Assembly: GCF_001552635.1 (NCBI RefSeq)
Contig: NZ_BCRO01000091.1
Coordinates: 1-41,319 of the forward strand
Source: Actinomadura hibisca NBRC 15177
GTDB lineage: Bacteria > Actinomycetota > Actinomycetes > Streptosporangiales > Streptosporangiaceae
Reading direction: 5' to 3'
DNA length: 41,319 nt
The notes beneath the pieces are model-generated. The model was not told where the DNA came from, searched no databases, and saw only the letters and a list, made by a program, of their open reading frames with translations. Position 1 is the stretch's first letter; each line of letters begins with the position of its first letter. Positions 16,336 through 24,335 of this stretch are shown in pieces. Made by a program: the position numbers and the translations under genes.

Positions 16336-16460
16336 GCGAGTGCCCGACCTGTCCCCGGCGGGGCGAAGCCGAAGGCGAGCCCCGCCGGGGACAGATCGCG
16401 AAGCGATTGGCACTCGCAAAGCAACGGTCAGGGGCGCGAGCCGCTAGGCGAGCGCCCCTG
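16336..16460 (-). other. multi-hairpin structured element, copy 1 (downstream of pruA)
   Basis: Read on the minus strand it starts 10 nt after the pruA stop. Hairpin A has a 9-bp stem (16452-16460 with 16429-16437) and the 14-nt loop TCGCCTAGCGGCTC. A three-way junction follows. P1 pairs 16409-16417 with 16336-16344 (9 bp). P3 is the hairpin ATCGCTTCGCGAT (16407-16395). P2 is a perfect 16-bp stem (16379-16394 with 16349-16364) with loop TCGCCTTCGGCTTC. P3 abuts P2 directly. A second copy lies at 22236-22357 with the same loops and compensated stems. It could be a structured 3' RNA, an unusual terminator/processing element or a REP-like DNA repeat. No T-run follows. Confidence 0.75.
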
Positions 16461-16469
16461 GGCCGGGGC

Positions 16470-18101
16470 TCAATTGGACATGTGCGGGTAGCGGTAGTCG
16501 GTCGGCGGGACGAGGGTCTCCTTGATGGAGCGCACGTTCACCCAGCGGGTCAGGTTGAAGATCGACCCGGCCTTGTCGTTGGTGCCGCTGGACCGCGCGC
16601 CGCCGAACGGCTGCTGGCCCACCACCGCGCCGGTCGGCTTGTCGTTGATGTAGAAGTTGCCCGCCGCGAAGCGCAGCTTGTCGGACGCCTCCGCGATCGC
16701 GGTCCGGTCCTGCGCGATGACCGCGCCGGTCAGGCCGTAGGGCGCGGCGCTCTCCATCTGGGTGAGCATCGTGTCGTAGTCGGCGTCGTCGTAAACGTGC
16801 ACGCCCAGGATCGGGCCGAAGTACTCGGTCGTGAAGATCTCGTCGGTCGGGTCGGCCGAGTGCAGGACGGTGGGCCGCACGAACCAGCCCTGCGCGTCGT
16901 CCACCTCGCCGCCCGCCAGGATGTCGATGGTGTCCAGGCCCTTGGCGCGCTCGATGGCGGCCTTGTGCTTGGCGAACGCGCGCTCGTCGATCACCGCGCC
17001 CATGAACGCCGACAGGTCCTGGGCGACGTTGCCCACGGTCAGGGAGTTGACCTCGTCCACGAACTCGTCGCGCATCCGGTTCCAGAGCGAGCGCGGGATG
17101 TAGGAGCGGGACGCCGCCGAGCACTTCTGGCCCTGGTACTCGAACGCGCCGCGCACCAGCGCGGTCTTCAGCACGCCGAGGTCGGCCGACGGGTGCGCGA
17201 CGACGAAGTCCTTGCCGCCGGTCTCGCCGACCAGGCGCGGGTAGCCGCGGTAGCCGGTGATGTTCTCGCCGACGGTCCGCCACAGGTGCTGGAAGGTGCC
17301 GGTGGAGCCGGTGAAGTGGATGCCCGCGAGGTCGGGGTGGCCCAGCGCGACCCGGGAGACCGCCTGGCCGTCGCCGGTGACCAGGTTGATCACGCCGGGC
17401 GGCAGGCCCGCGGCCTCCAGCAGCGACATCGTGAAGTGCGCGGCGAACTGCTGGGTGGGCGACGGCTTCCACACCACGACGTTGCCCATCAGGGCGGCCG
17501 AGGTGGGCAGGTTGGCCGCGATGGCGGTGAAGTTGAAGGGGGTGATGGCCAGCACGAAGCCCTCAAGCGGGCGGTACTCCATGCGGTTCCACACGCCGGG
17601 CGAGGAGATCGGCTGCTGGGTGTACAGCTCGCGCGCGTAGGCGACGTTGAAGCGCCAGAAGTCGATCAGCTCGCAGGCGGCGTCGATCTCGGCCTGCTGC
17701 ACCGACTTGGACTGGCCGAGCACGGTGGCGGCGTTCAGCACCTGGCGCCAGGGGCCGGCCAGCAGGTCGGCGGCCTTGAGGAAGATCGCGGCGCGGTCGT
17801 CGAAGGAGAGCGCGCGCCAGCCGGGGGCGGCCTCGCGGGCGGCGTCGATGGCGGCGCGCACGTCGTCGTCGGTGGCGTTGCCGACGCTGCCCAGGACGTG
17901 GCCGTGGTCGTGCGGCTGCACCACGTCGATGGCGTCGCCGCCGCCGAGCCGCCGCTCGCCGCCGATGGCCATGGTCAGGTCGAGGCGCTCGCCGGCCAGT
18001 TCCTTGATCTTGCTTTCCAGCGCGGCCCGCTCGGGGCTGCCGGGGGCGTACCCCTTGCCGGGCTCGTTCACCGGTACCGGCACGTTGGTGACGGCGTCCA
18101 T
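16470..18101 (-). CDS. pruA: L-glutamate gamma-semialdehyde (1-pyrroline-5-carboxylate) dehydrogenase
   Basis: This 543-aa protein has the usual length of stand-alone P5C dehydrogenases. It oxidises glutamate semialdehyde to glutamate with NAD+, the second step of proline catabolism. Visible family signatures are AITPFNFTAIAANLPTSAAL, NVVVWKPSPTQQ, IHFTGSTGTFQHLW, the ETGGKDFVVAHPSAD segment with the general-base Glu, and EYQGQKCSAASRSYIP with the catalytic Cys. The C-terminus has QQPFGGARSSGTNDKAGS. The ATG at 18101 has AGGGAG about 8 nt upstream. No proline dehydrogenase gene is adjacent in this window, so it is probably a separate unit. Its 3' end is followed by the structured element at 16336-16460. 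Confidence 0.96.
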   Translation of the reverse strand: MDAVTNVPVPVNEPGKGYAPGSPERAALESKIKELAGERLDLTMAIGGERRLGGGDAIDVVQPHDHGHVLGSVGNATDDDVRAAIDAAREAAPGWRALSFDDRAAIFLKAADLLAGPWRQVLNAATVLGQSKSVQQAEIDAACELIDFWRFNVAYARELYTQQPISSPGVWNRMEYRPLEGFVLAITPFNFTAIAANLPTSAALMGNVVVWKPSPTQQFAAHFTMSLLEAAGLPPGVINLVTGDGQAVSRVALGHPDLAGIHFTGSTGTFQHLWRTVGENITGYRGYPRLVGETGGKDFVVAHPSADLGVLKTALVRGAFEYQGQKCSAASRSYIPRSLWNRMRDEFVDEVNSLTVGNVAQDLSAFMGAVIDERAFAKHKAAIERAKGLDTIDILAGGEVDDAQGWFVRPTVLHSADPTDEIFTTEYFGPILGVHVYDDADYDTMLTQMESAAPYGLTGAVIAQDRTAIAEASDKLRFAAGNFYINDKPTGAVVGQQPFGGARSSGTNDKAGSIFNLTRWVNVRSIKETLVPPTDYRYPHMSN

Positions 18102-18273
18102 CTGACCACTCCCTGGAAGTCCGACATCATTGTCGATAGGCCCACGTATCGTCGCACGCCTCGGGAACGGCCGGCCGTGCGGCGGCCCCGCCCCCGAACG
18201 GGATCTACCCCGCCCCGCCCGCGACGCTCGCTTTCAGCCTACGAAACTTTGTCGAATCCGCCCATTCGCGCCG

Positions 18274-18765
18274 TCAGCGGGTCAGGTCGCCCAGCTCCTG
18301 GGTCGCGTACCAGAGGAGTTCGTGGCCCTCGGCGCTTTCCACGGTGAACTGCGCGTCCTCGTCACCGGCGTCGGCGGCGGCCAGGGCCTCGATCGCGGCG
18401 CGGACGTCCTGTTCGGCGTCCTCATCGTCGACATGGCCGGAGGCGATCTTCTTCCAGGACACCGGGGCGGTGATCCGGACCAGGGAGCGGTCGTCGCCGT
18501 GCTCCCGGGCGACGTCCTGGTCGGGCACCTCGGCGGCCAGCACCACCCGGCGCGGCGGGGCCTGCGGGTCGGCGGCCAGCAGCCGCAACGAGTCGCGGGC
18601 GGCGGCCGTCAGGGCGACGTACTCCAGCTCCTCCTGGTCGCCCTCGGCGTACCACTCGCGCAGCGCCGGGGTGACCGCGTGGGCGGCGAGCGGCGCGGGG
18701 CCGGCCTCCCGGGCGGAGTGGACGGCGGCGAGGCCCGGCAGCGTGGCCGGCAGATAGACGCGCAT
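18274..18765 (-). CDS. conserved hypothetical protein (163 aa), MRVYLPATLPGL type
   Basis: The ATG at 18765 begins MRVYLPATLPGLAAVHS, a start I associate loosely with an actinobacterial family of unknown function (DUF6912-like). That assignment is from memory and uncertain. The protein has RRVVLAAEVPDQDV in the middle and an acidic C-terminal half (HVDDEDAEQDVRAAIEALAAAD, then HELLWYATQELGDL). No catalytic motif, signal peptide or membrane segment is evident, so it is probably a small cytoplasmic alpha/beta protein. It lies 63 nt downstream of a HAD gene on the same strand and may share its transcript. Confidence 0.72.
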   Translation of the reverse strand: MRVYLPATLPGLAAVHSAREAGPAPLAAHAVTPALREWYAEGDQEELEYVALTAAARDSLRLLAADPQAPPRRVVLAAEVPDQDVAREHGDDRSLVRITAPVSWKKIASGHVDDEDAEQDVRAAIEALAAADAGDEDAQFTVESAEGHELLWYATQELGDLTR

Positions 18766-18828
18766 AACGATCGGCAGCCTATCCGGACCCGGCCCGTGGA
18801 CCGCGCCGGGCCACACCCGGCCGCCGGA

Positions 18829-19461
18829 TCAGAGCGCGCCGAGTTCCCGCAGCGTGGTGATCGTGCTGTCGGGGTCGGTGTGCAGGACGCCCCGGATGCC
18901 GACCGCCTCGGCCGCGCGCACGTTGTGCTCGATGTCGTCGATGAACACGCACTCGGCGGCGGGCAGGCCGAGCAGGTCCACGGTGTGCCGGAAGATCCGC
19001 TCGTCGGGCTTGCGCATCCCGACCTCGCACGAGATCACCACGGCGTCGAACAGGTCGGCGAACAGGTCGCGCGGGTAGTCGTTGCCCCAGGAGTTGGACA
19101 ACAACGCCGTGCGCGTCCCGGCCGCGCGGCACTCGCGCAGCGCCTCGTACATGGGCTCGACGGGCATGAACGCGCCGAACATCCGGGCGATCAGCCCCTC
19201 GGCCACCACGGCGTCGCCGGTGTCGGTCAGCAGCTCGGCGGCCAGCAGCCGTTCGAACTCGGCGGGCTCCAGAGTGCCGTCCTCCAGGCCGTGGATCGGG
19301 TTCACCCCCGCGCCGTCGTAGGCCTGCCGCACCCAGGCGCGCATGATCGACTTGTAGCGGTCCACGTCGATCCGGTCGGCGGCCAGCCAGCGGCCGATCG
19401 CGTCGTTGAGCGGCGAGGTCAGCACCCCGCCCCAGTCGGTGATCACAGCGTTCACGGTCAC
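18829..19461 (-). CDS. HAD-superfamily hydrolase (epoxide-hydrolase N-domain-like)
   Basis: This 210-aa HAD protein has motif I VITDWGGVLTSP, where Asp9 is kept and the second Asp of DxD is Gly, as in the subgroup related to the N-terminal domain of soluble epoxide hydrolase. Motif II is ALLSNSWGND, the motif III lysine is in VGMRKPDERIF, and motif IV is CVFIDDIEHNVRAA. The substrate is not predictable. The start is GTG at 19461, with another GTG two codons in (19455). It sits 31 nt downstream of the membrane glycosyltransferase-like gene and upstream of the small unknown protein on the same strand. Confidence 0.87.
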   Translation of the reverse strand: MTVNAVITDWGGVLTSPLNDAIGRWLAADRIDVDRYKSIMRAWVRQAYDGAGVNPIHGLEDGTLEPAEFERLLAAELLTDTGDAVVAEGLIARMFGAFMPVEPMYEALRECRAAGTRTALLSNSWGNDYPRDLFADLFDAVVISCEVGMRKPDERIFRHTVDLLGLPAAECVFIDDIEHNVRAAEAVGIRGVLHTDPDSTITTLRELGAL

Positions 19462-19492
19462 GGGCCGATGGTAGATGACGGCGGTACGCGCC

Positions 19493-20902
19493 TTATGCCC
19501 GGCGGTTCAGGCCCGCCGCCAGCATCAGCAGCGGCGCGGCGGGGAGCACGTAGCGGTAGTCGAACTGCGCGGTGAACGCCGGGATCACGATCAGGCCCAT
19601 GCCCGCGCACCACGGCAGCAGGTTGTCGCCGCCCAGGTCGGCGCGCCTGCGCACGATCCGCACGGCGCCCAGGACCGCGATGACCAGCAGCGCCAGGCCC
19701 GGCAGGTAGACGGCCTTCTGGTACGCCCCGAGGAAGCCCGCGTACGGCTCCACCACGCGGGGCGGCTCGTAGCCCGGGTCGTAGGCGCGGATGTACTGCT
19801 CGGCCTTGGCGTCCGGCCGCGCCACCTTGGGCGCGAACAGGTACAGGCGGTAGGTGTCGGCGTCCGGGAACGGCGGGTGCCCCAGGCGGAAGGCCCGCGC
19901 GATGTCGGTCCCGGCCACCGCCAGGTAGTCCAGCGGCTGCGAGATGATCGCCCGGACGGCGAAGGAGCGGGCCACCCGCTCGCCCTCGGGCGTGAAGCCC
20001 TCGGCCTCCACCCGGTGCCGGGGCGCGTTCATGCCCCAGATGTAGGACTGGCGCACCGAACGTTCGGCCGGGGACGAGCCCAGGCACAACGCCATCTCCT
20101 CGACCGGCACGTCCATCTTGTGGCAGTCGGCGAACGGCGCGACCCGGCCGTACAGGAAGACGCCGGTGCTGCGGGTCAGCGTGAACTGGCCGTGGTCGGT
20201 CGCGAACCACGACGCGTAGGCCACCAGCGGGATCACGGCCGCCGCCACCGCCGCCGTGACCGTCCGCCAGCCGGCCCGCCGCACCAGCAGGACCACGATC
20301 ACCAGGGCGAGCAGCGGCAGGCCCGTCGAGCGGGTGATCGCGGCGAGGCCCATCAGGAGCGCGCCCGCGACGGCCCAGCGGGCGCGGTGCCGCTGCGGGC
20401 CCAGCAGCGCCGTCACCGACGCCATCACCAGGAACGCGAACAGCGTGTCCGACATGACCAGATGTTCGAGCTGGAGCTGGTAGGCGTCCAGCAGCAGCGG
20501 GGCCGCCGCCAGGCCCGCCATCCAGGGTTTCAGGCCGCGCCGGTAGAGCAGGGCGTAGAGCATGACCGCCATGCCGACGCCCATCGCGTGTTGCAGGAAC
20601 GCGACCAGCGTCAGGCTCTGGAACGGCCCGGCCAGCGCCAGGAACAGCGAGTACCCGCTAGGACGGATCAGGTTCGGGTTCGGGTTGACCGCGCCCGACA
20701 GGTAGTCGTAGGAGTCGGGGAACCACAACACCGACCGGTACCCGAGCATGGTGACGATCCGCAGCACGACGCCCAGCGCGGCGACCGCGAGGAACACGCG
20801 GTGCCGCCGGGCGAACGCCCGGGACCGGTCCCTCGTGGGAACGCCGCGCTCGGCCGACGGCGTCGCGGTGGTGTCCGCCGGCCGTGTGCTCAGCTCGGTC
20901 AT
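19493..20902 (-). CDS. polytopic glycosyltransferase-like membrane protein (469 aa)
   Basis: An N-terminal cytoplasmic tail (about 35 residues, basic) is followed by around ten hydrophobic segments. The first loop has a YRSVLWFPDSYDYLSG segment with an Asp, in the position of the catalytic Asp of GT-C folds, and IRPSGYSLFLALAG follows. This layout fits GT39/ArnT-like, polyprenyl-phosphate-sugar-dependent transferases of actinobacteria. A large extracytoplasmic region lies between about 230 and 370, before the last helices. The acceptor is unknown. I see no good SD before the ATG at 20902. Divergent from the acyl-CoA dehydrogenase gene over 125 bp. Confidence 0.8.
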   Translation of the reverse strand: MTELSTRPADTTATPSAERGVPTRDRSRAFARRHRVFLAVAALGVVLRIVTMLGYRSVLWFPDSYDYLSGAVNPNPNLIRPSGYSLFLALAGPFQSLTLVAFLQHAMGVGMAVMLYALLYRRGLKPWMAGLAAAPLLLDAYQLQLEHLVMSDTLFAFLVMASVTALLGPQRHRARWAVAGALLMGLAAITRSTGLPLLALVIVVLLVRRAGWRTVTAAVAAAVIPLVAYASWFATDHGQFTLTRSTGVFLYGRVAPFADCHKMDVPVEEMALCLGSSPAERSVRQSYIWGMNAPRHRVEAEGFTPEGERVARSFAVRAIISQPLDYLAVAGTDIARAFRLGHPPFPDADTYRLYLFAPKVARPDAKAEQYIRAYDPGYEPPRVVEPYAGFLGAYQKAVYLPGLALLVIAVLGAVRIVRRRADLGGDNLLPWCAGMGLIVIPAFTAQFDYRYVLPAAPLLMLAAGLNRRA

Positions 20903-21027
20903 GGTGGGTCAACGATGCCGGATCGGCACGATCTCGTCCATCTCCGCAATCGTCTCGAAACCTTTCGGTGGATCGGGCCAGGGTAGCCGCCCGAAATAAC
21001 CGAACGCCGTTCTGTAAGACTGGCGGC

Positions 21028-22221
21028 ATGGACTTTGAACTGAGCCCCAAGGCGCGCGAGTACCAGGCGAGACTCCAGGAGTTCATGGACGGGCACGTGT
21101 ACCCGGCCGAACGCGTGTACGCCGAATGGCGGGCCGCCAACGACCCGCACGCGCTGCCGCCCGTCGTCGAGGAGCTGAAGGCCGAGGCCCGGCGGCGCGG
21201 CCTGTGGAACCTGTTCCTGCCCGACGTCTCGGGGCTGTCCAACCTGGAGTACGCCACCCTCGCCGAACTGACGGGCCGGTCCCCCGACCTGGCGCCGGAG
21301 GCGGTCAACTGCGCCGCCCCCGACACCGGGAACATGGAGGTCCTGCACATGTTCGGGACCGCGGAGCAGAAGAAGCGGTGGCTGGAGCCGCTGCTCGACG
21401 GCGAGATCCGGTCGGCGTTCGCGATGACCGAGCCGGAGGTGGCCTCCTCCGACGCCACCAACATCACCACCAGCATCGTGCGCGACGGCGACGAGTACGT
21501 GGTCAACGGCCGCAAGTGGTTCATCACCGGCGCGGCCGACGAGCGCTGCAAGATCTTCATCGTGATGGGCAAGACCGACCCCGACGGCCCGGCGCACCGC
21601 CAGCAGTCGCAGATCCTGGTGCCGCGCGACGCCCCGGGCGTCAAGATCCTGCGGCACCTGCCGGTCTTCGGGTACCAGGACCAGCACGGCCACTCGGAGA
21701 TCCTGTTCGAGGACGTGCGCGTTCCGGCCGCCAACCTGATCGCGCGGGAGGGCGACGGCTTCATGATCGCCCAGGCGCGGCTGGGGCCCGGCCGCATCCA
21801 CCACTGCATGCGCGCCCTGGGCATGGCCGAGCGCGCCCTCGACCTGATGTGCCGGCGGGCGGTGGACCGCGTCGCGTTCGGCAGGCCGCTGGCCGCGCAG
21901 GGCGTGGTGCGCGAGCAGATCGCCGAGTCGCGGATGGCGATCGAGCAGGCGCGGCTGCTGACCCTCAAGACCGCCTGGCTGATCGACCGGCACGGGGCGA
22001 AGGGGGCCCGCACCGAGATCGCCGCGATCAAGGTGGTCGTGCCGCGCGTCGCCCACCAGGTGCTGGACCGCGCCATCCAGGTGCACGGCGGCGCGGGCGT
22101 GTCCGACGACACCCCGCTGGCGGCGATGTACTCCTGGGTGCGGGCCATGCGGATCTTCGACGGGCCGGACGAGGTCCACGTCCGCACCGTCGCCCGCCAG
22201 GAGCTGCGGCGCCGTGTTTGA
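21028..22221 (+). CDS. acyl-CoA dehydrogenase family protein (397 aa)
   Basis: This flavoenzyme of the ACAD superfamily introduces the alpha-beta double bond in acyl-CoA. Visible signatures are FAMTEPEVASSDATNI (FAD/substrate loop), NGRKWFITGAAD, VFGYQDQHGHSEILFEDVRVP, CRRAVDRVAFGRPLAAQ and QVHGGAGVSDDTPLA near the C-terminus. The N-terminus (FELSPKAREYQARLQEFMD, VYPAE) resembles ACAD10/11-like long-chain enzymes rather than short-chain butyryl types. The ATG at 21028 is the first start that fits the homology. Only a weak G-rich sequence precedes it. TAAGAC close upstream could be a -10 for a nearly leaderless message, which is weak. The gene is single in its unit. Its 3' end is followed by structured element copy 2. 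Confidence 0.92.
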   Translation: MDFELSPKAREYQARLQEFMDGHVYPAERVYAEWRAANDPHALPPVVEELKAEARRRGLWNLFLPDVSGLSNLEYATLAELTGRSPDLAPEAVNCAAPDTGNMEVLHMFGTAEQKKRWLEPLLDGEIRSAFAMTEPEVASSDATNITTSIVRDGDEYVVNGRKWFITGAADERCKIFIVMGKTDPDGPAHRQQSQILVPRDAPGVKILRHLPVFGYQDQHGHSEILFEDVRVPAANLIAREGDGFMIAQARLGPGRIHHCMRALGMAERALDLMCRRAVDRVAFGRPLAAQGVVREQIAESRMAIEQARLLTLKTAWLIDRHGAKGARTEIAAIKVVVPRVAHQVLDRAIQVHGGAGVSDDTPLAAMYSWVRAMRIFDGPDEVHVRTVARQELRRRV

Positions 22222-22235
22222 TCGGCCTTCCGGCC

Positions 22236-22357
22236 CGCTTCCCTCGCCTGGCGGCTCGGCAAGCGACCGGAAAGCGTGCGAACGCTACATCGCTTCGCGA
22301 TCTGCCGCAGGGGACCTCGCCTTCGGCTTGGGCCCCCTGCGACAGGTCAGCGTTCGC
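22236..22357 (+). other. multi-hairpin structured element, copy 2 (downstream of acyl-CoA dehydrogenase)
   Basis: It starts 15 nt after the acyl-CoA dehydrogenase stop. Hairpin A pairs 22236-22243 with 22258-22265 (7 of 8 pairs) around the loop TCGCCTGGCGGCTC, one base different from copy 1. A three-way junction follows. P1 pairs 22278-22286 with 22349-22357, P3 is ATCGCTTCGCGAT (22289-22301), and P2 pairs 22302-22317 with 22330-22345 (two mismatches) around CGCCTTCGGCTT. P3 plus the first bases of P2, the P2 loop, and GACAGGTC are identical to copy 1, while the P1 and P2 stem sequences differ but stay paired. It could also terminate the convergent murQ transcript. Confidence 0.75.
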
Positions 22358-22403
22358 GTGCGGGGCGGCGTCGGTGGACAGGTGCCACCGGCCCGCCGCC
22401 CGG

Positions 22404-23300
22404 TCAGGCGGATCTCAGGCGCTGGAGGGCCTCCCGGACTCCCCCGTCGGTCTCTTCCAGGACCACCGTGGCGCGCGCGGCCGGCACCTCGCCCAGCAGC
22501 GACACCAGGGCCACGCGGGTGTTCCCCCCTGCCTCGGCCAGGGCGTTCTCGCAGGTGCGGGCGTCCATGCCGGTCGCCTCGGTGAGGATGCGCACCAGGC
22601 GGGCGCGCAGTTTCCCGTTCAGCGCGTTCACGCTGACCATCAGGTTGGAGTAGGTGCGGCCCAGCCTGATCATCAGGGTGGTGGAGAAGGAGTTGAGCAC
22701 CAGCTTGGTGGCGGTGCCGGCCTTCATGCGGGTGGAGCCGCTGATCACCTCCGGGCCGGTGGCGAGGCCGATGTGCACGTCCACCTCGTCGCCGTAGGGC
22801 GTGTGCGGGTTGCAGCTGATCAGCGCCGTGCGCGCCCCGGCCGCGGCCGCCGCGCGCAGCGCGCCGACCACGTACGGGGTGCGGCCGCTGGCGGCGACGC
22901 CGACGGCGATGTCGCCGCGCCGCACGTCGGCGGCGTCGCGTGCGCCGAGCTCCACGTCGTCCTCGACGTCGGAGATCGCCTGCGACAACGCGCCCGGCCC
23001 GCCGGCGTGGTGGGCCACGACCCGGCCCCAGGAGCCGAAGGTGGGCGGGATCTCGGCGGCGTCGATGACCGCGAGGCGACCGGAGGTGCCGGCCCCGAAG
23101 TAGTGCACCCGGCCGCCCGCGCGCAGCGAGACCACCGCCAGGTCCACCAGCTCGGCGATCTGCGGGAGCACGGCGGCCACCACCGTGGGGACGGTGGCGT
23201 CCTCGGTGTTGATCAGCCGCAGCACTTCCATCGTGGGCAGCACGTCCACATCGACGGTGCGGGGGTTACGGCCCTCGGTGGGCAGATCGCAATCGATCAC
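22404..23300 (-). CDS. murQ: N-acetylmuramic acid 6-phosphate etherase
   Basis: This 298-aa SIS-fold enzyme cleaves the lactyl ether of MurNAc-6-P to give GlcNAc-6-P and D-lactate in cell-wall recycling. Family signatures are TEGRNPRTVDVD near the N-terminus, YFGAGTSGRLAVIDAAEIPP with the catalytic Glu region, GVAASGRTPYVVGAL, and ISGSTRMKAGTATKLVLN. The C-terminal UBA-like three-helix part is present (ARTCENALAEAGGNTRVAL). The GTG at 23300 overlaps the TGA of the RpiR regulator gene (GTGA), with GGAGG 6-7 nt upstream, so the two are coupled. The product GlcNAc-6-P can feed the nagA operon at 35559. Confidence 0.96.
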   Translation of the reverse strand: MIDCDLPTEGRNPRTVDVDVLPTMEVLRLINTEDATVPTVVAAVLPQIAELVDLAVVSLRAGGRVHYFGAGTSGRLAVIDAAEIPPTFGSWGRVVAHHAGGPGALSQAISDVEDDVELGARDAADVRRGDIAVGVAASGRTPYVVGALRAAAAAGARTALISCNPHTPYGDEVDVHIGLATGPEVISGSTRMKAGTATKLVLNSFSTTLMIRLGRTYSNLMVSVNALNGKLRARLVRILTEATGMDARTCENALAEAGGNTRVALVSLLGEVPAARATVVLEETDGGVREALQRLRSA

Positions 23301-24274
23301 CGACGCCTCCGGTCGGGTCGCACGGTCCGGCCGCGGACCGCCTCGAACGTGGCCTCCAGGGCCTTGCGGGTGGGTCCGTAGGTGCGCTGCGCGATGCCGA
23401 CGAACAGGCAGTCGATCACGGTGAGCTGGGCCAGCCGGCTGGCGGTCGCACCGGAACGGAAGGTGGTCTCCCGCGCCGCCGTCGTCAGGATAAGGTCGGC
23501 GACCTCCGCGATGGGGGACTTGGGGAAATTGGTCAGGGCCACGGTGGTCACCCCGCGGCCGCGGGCCACCTCCAGGGCGTCGATGGTCTCCATCGTCGCG
23601 CCGGTGTGGGAGATGCCGAGCGCCACGTCGCCGCTGCCCAGCACCGCGGCGCTGGTCAGCATGATGTGGGCGTCGGACCAGTTGGCGCACACGCGCCCGA
23701 TGCGGTGCAGCTTCTGCTGGAAGTCGGCGGCCACGAACGCGCTGGCGCCGACGCCGTAGACGTCCACCCGCTCGGCGGCCACCACGGCGTCGACGACCTG
23801 CTCCAGCACCTTGATGTCGAGCTGGGCCGCGGTCTCCTCGACCGCGCGGGCGTCGGCGAAGGTCACCTTCTCCACGATCTGCTCTAGCGAGTCGTCGGGA
23901 CTGATGTCGCTGCCGATGACCCGGCCGCCGGTGGCGCTCTGCGCGCGGCCCGCCTCGGTGGCCAGGGTCAGTCGGAGCTCTGGATAACCATGGAACCCGA
24001 TCGCGCGGCAGAACCTGATGACCGTGGTCTCGGAGGTGCCACAGTTCTGCGCGAGTTCGGTGATGGTCGAGTTGGCGACCCCTTCGGGGTCGTCGATGAC
24101 GCGTTGCGCGACACGGCGCTCCGCGGGGGGCAGCGAGGGCAGCAGCGAGCGCACCCGCACCACGGTGCTCAGCGGCGTCGCCTCCCTGGCGGGCGACGCC
24201 TCCGCCCCGGGCGGGTGGTGGGGCGCGCCGGCCTCCCCTGTGCTCCCCGGCTCTGAGCCGGTGGGTTTCCTCAT
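23297..24274 (-). CDS. RpiR-family transcriptional regulator with SIS domain
   Basis: This 325-aa protein has an unstructured N-terminal tail of about 35 residues rich in Pro/Gly/Ala. An RpiR-type helix-turn-helix follows (ERRVAQRVIDDPEGV, then TITELAQNCGTSETTVIRFC). A C-terminal SIS sugar-phosphate binding domain has YGVGASAFVAADFQQKL, GISHTGATMETI and VVALTNFPKS-type segments. It is translated together with murQ and is divergent from the kinase gene. It is therefore the likely local regulator of MurNAc/GlcNAc recycling, with a phosphosugar ligand such as MurNAc-6-P (inference from MurR). The inverted repeat touching its start codon suggests autoregulation. Confidence 0.93.
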   Translation of the reverse strand: MRKPTGSEPGSTGEAGAPHHPPGAEASPAREATPLSTVVRVRSLLPSLPPAERRVAQRVIDDPEGVANSTITELAQNCGTSETTVIRFCRAIGFHGYPELRLTLATEAGRAQSATGGRVIGSDISPDDSLEQIVEKVTFADARAVEETAAQLDIKVLEQVVDAVVAAERVDVYGVGASAFVAADFQQKLHRIGRVCANWSDAHIMLTSAAVLGSGDVALGISHTGATMETIDALEVARGRGVTTVALTNFPKSPIAEVADLILTTAARETTFRSGATASRLAQLTVIDCLFVGIAQRTYGPTRKALEATFEAVRGRTVRPDRRRR

Positions 24275-24291
24275 GTAAGGAATTTTCTTAC
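24275..24291. promoter_or_regulatory. candidate RpiR-family operator between rpiR/murQ and the kinase gene
   Basis: GTAAGGAATTTTCTTAC is an AT-rich inverted repeat (GTAAG, 7 nt, CTTAC) in otherwise very GC-rich DNA. It lies directly upstream of the regulator ATG, where translation signals would be expected, and 44 bp before the divergent kinase start. Position and symmetry suit autoregulation by the RpiR protein plus control of the kinase. Binding is inferred. Confidence 0.5.
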
Positions 24292-24335
24292 TTGCGCGAT
24301 GTCACGTCAACGGTAGAAAAGGCTACGGTCGCCAT

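Noticed and set aside
16176..18347. 723-codon plus-strand frame across pruA
   Set aside because: The opposite strand is an unmistakable P5C dehydrogenase. The plus frame has no motif and also crosses the structured element.
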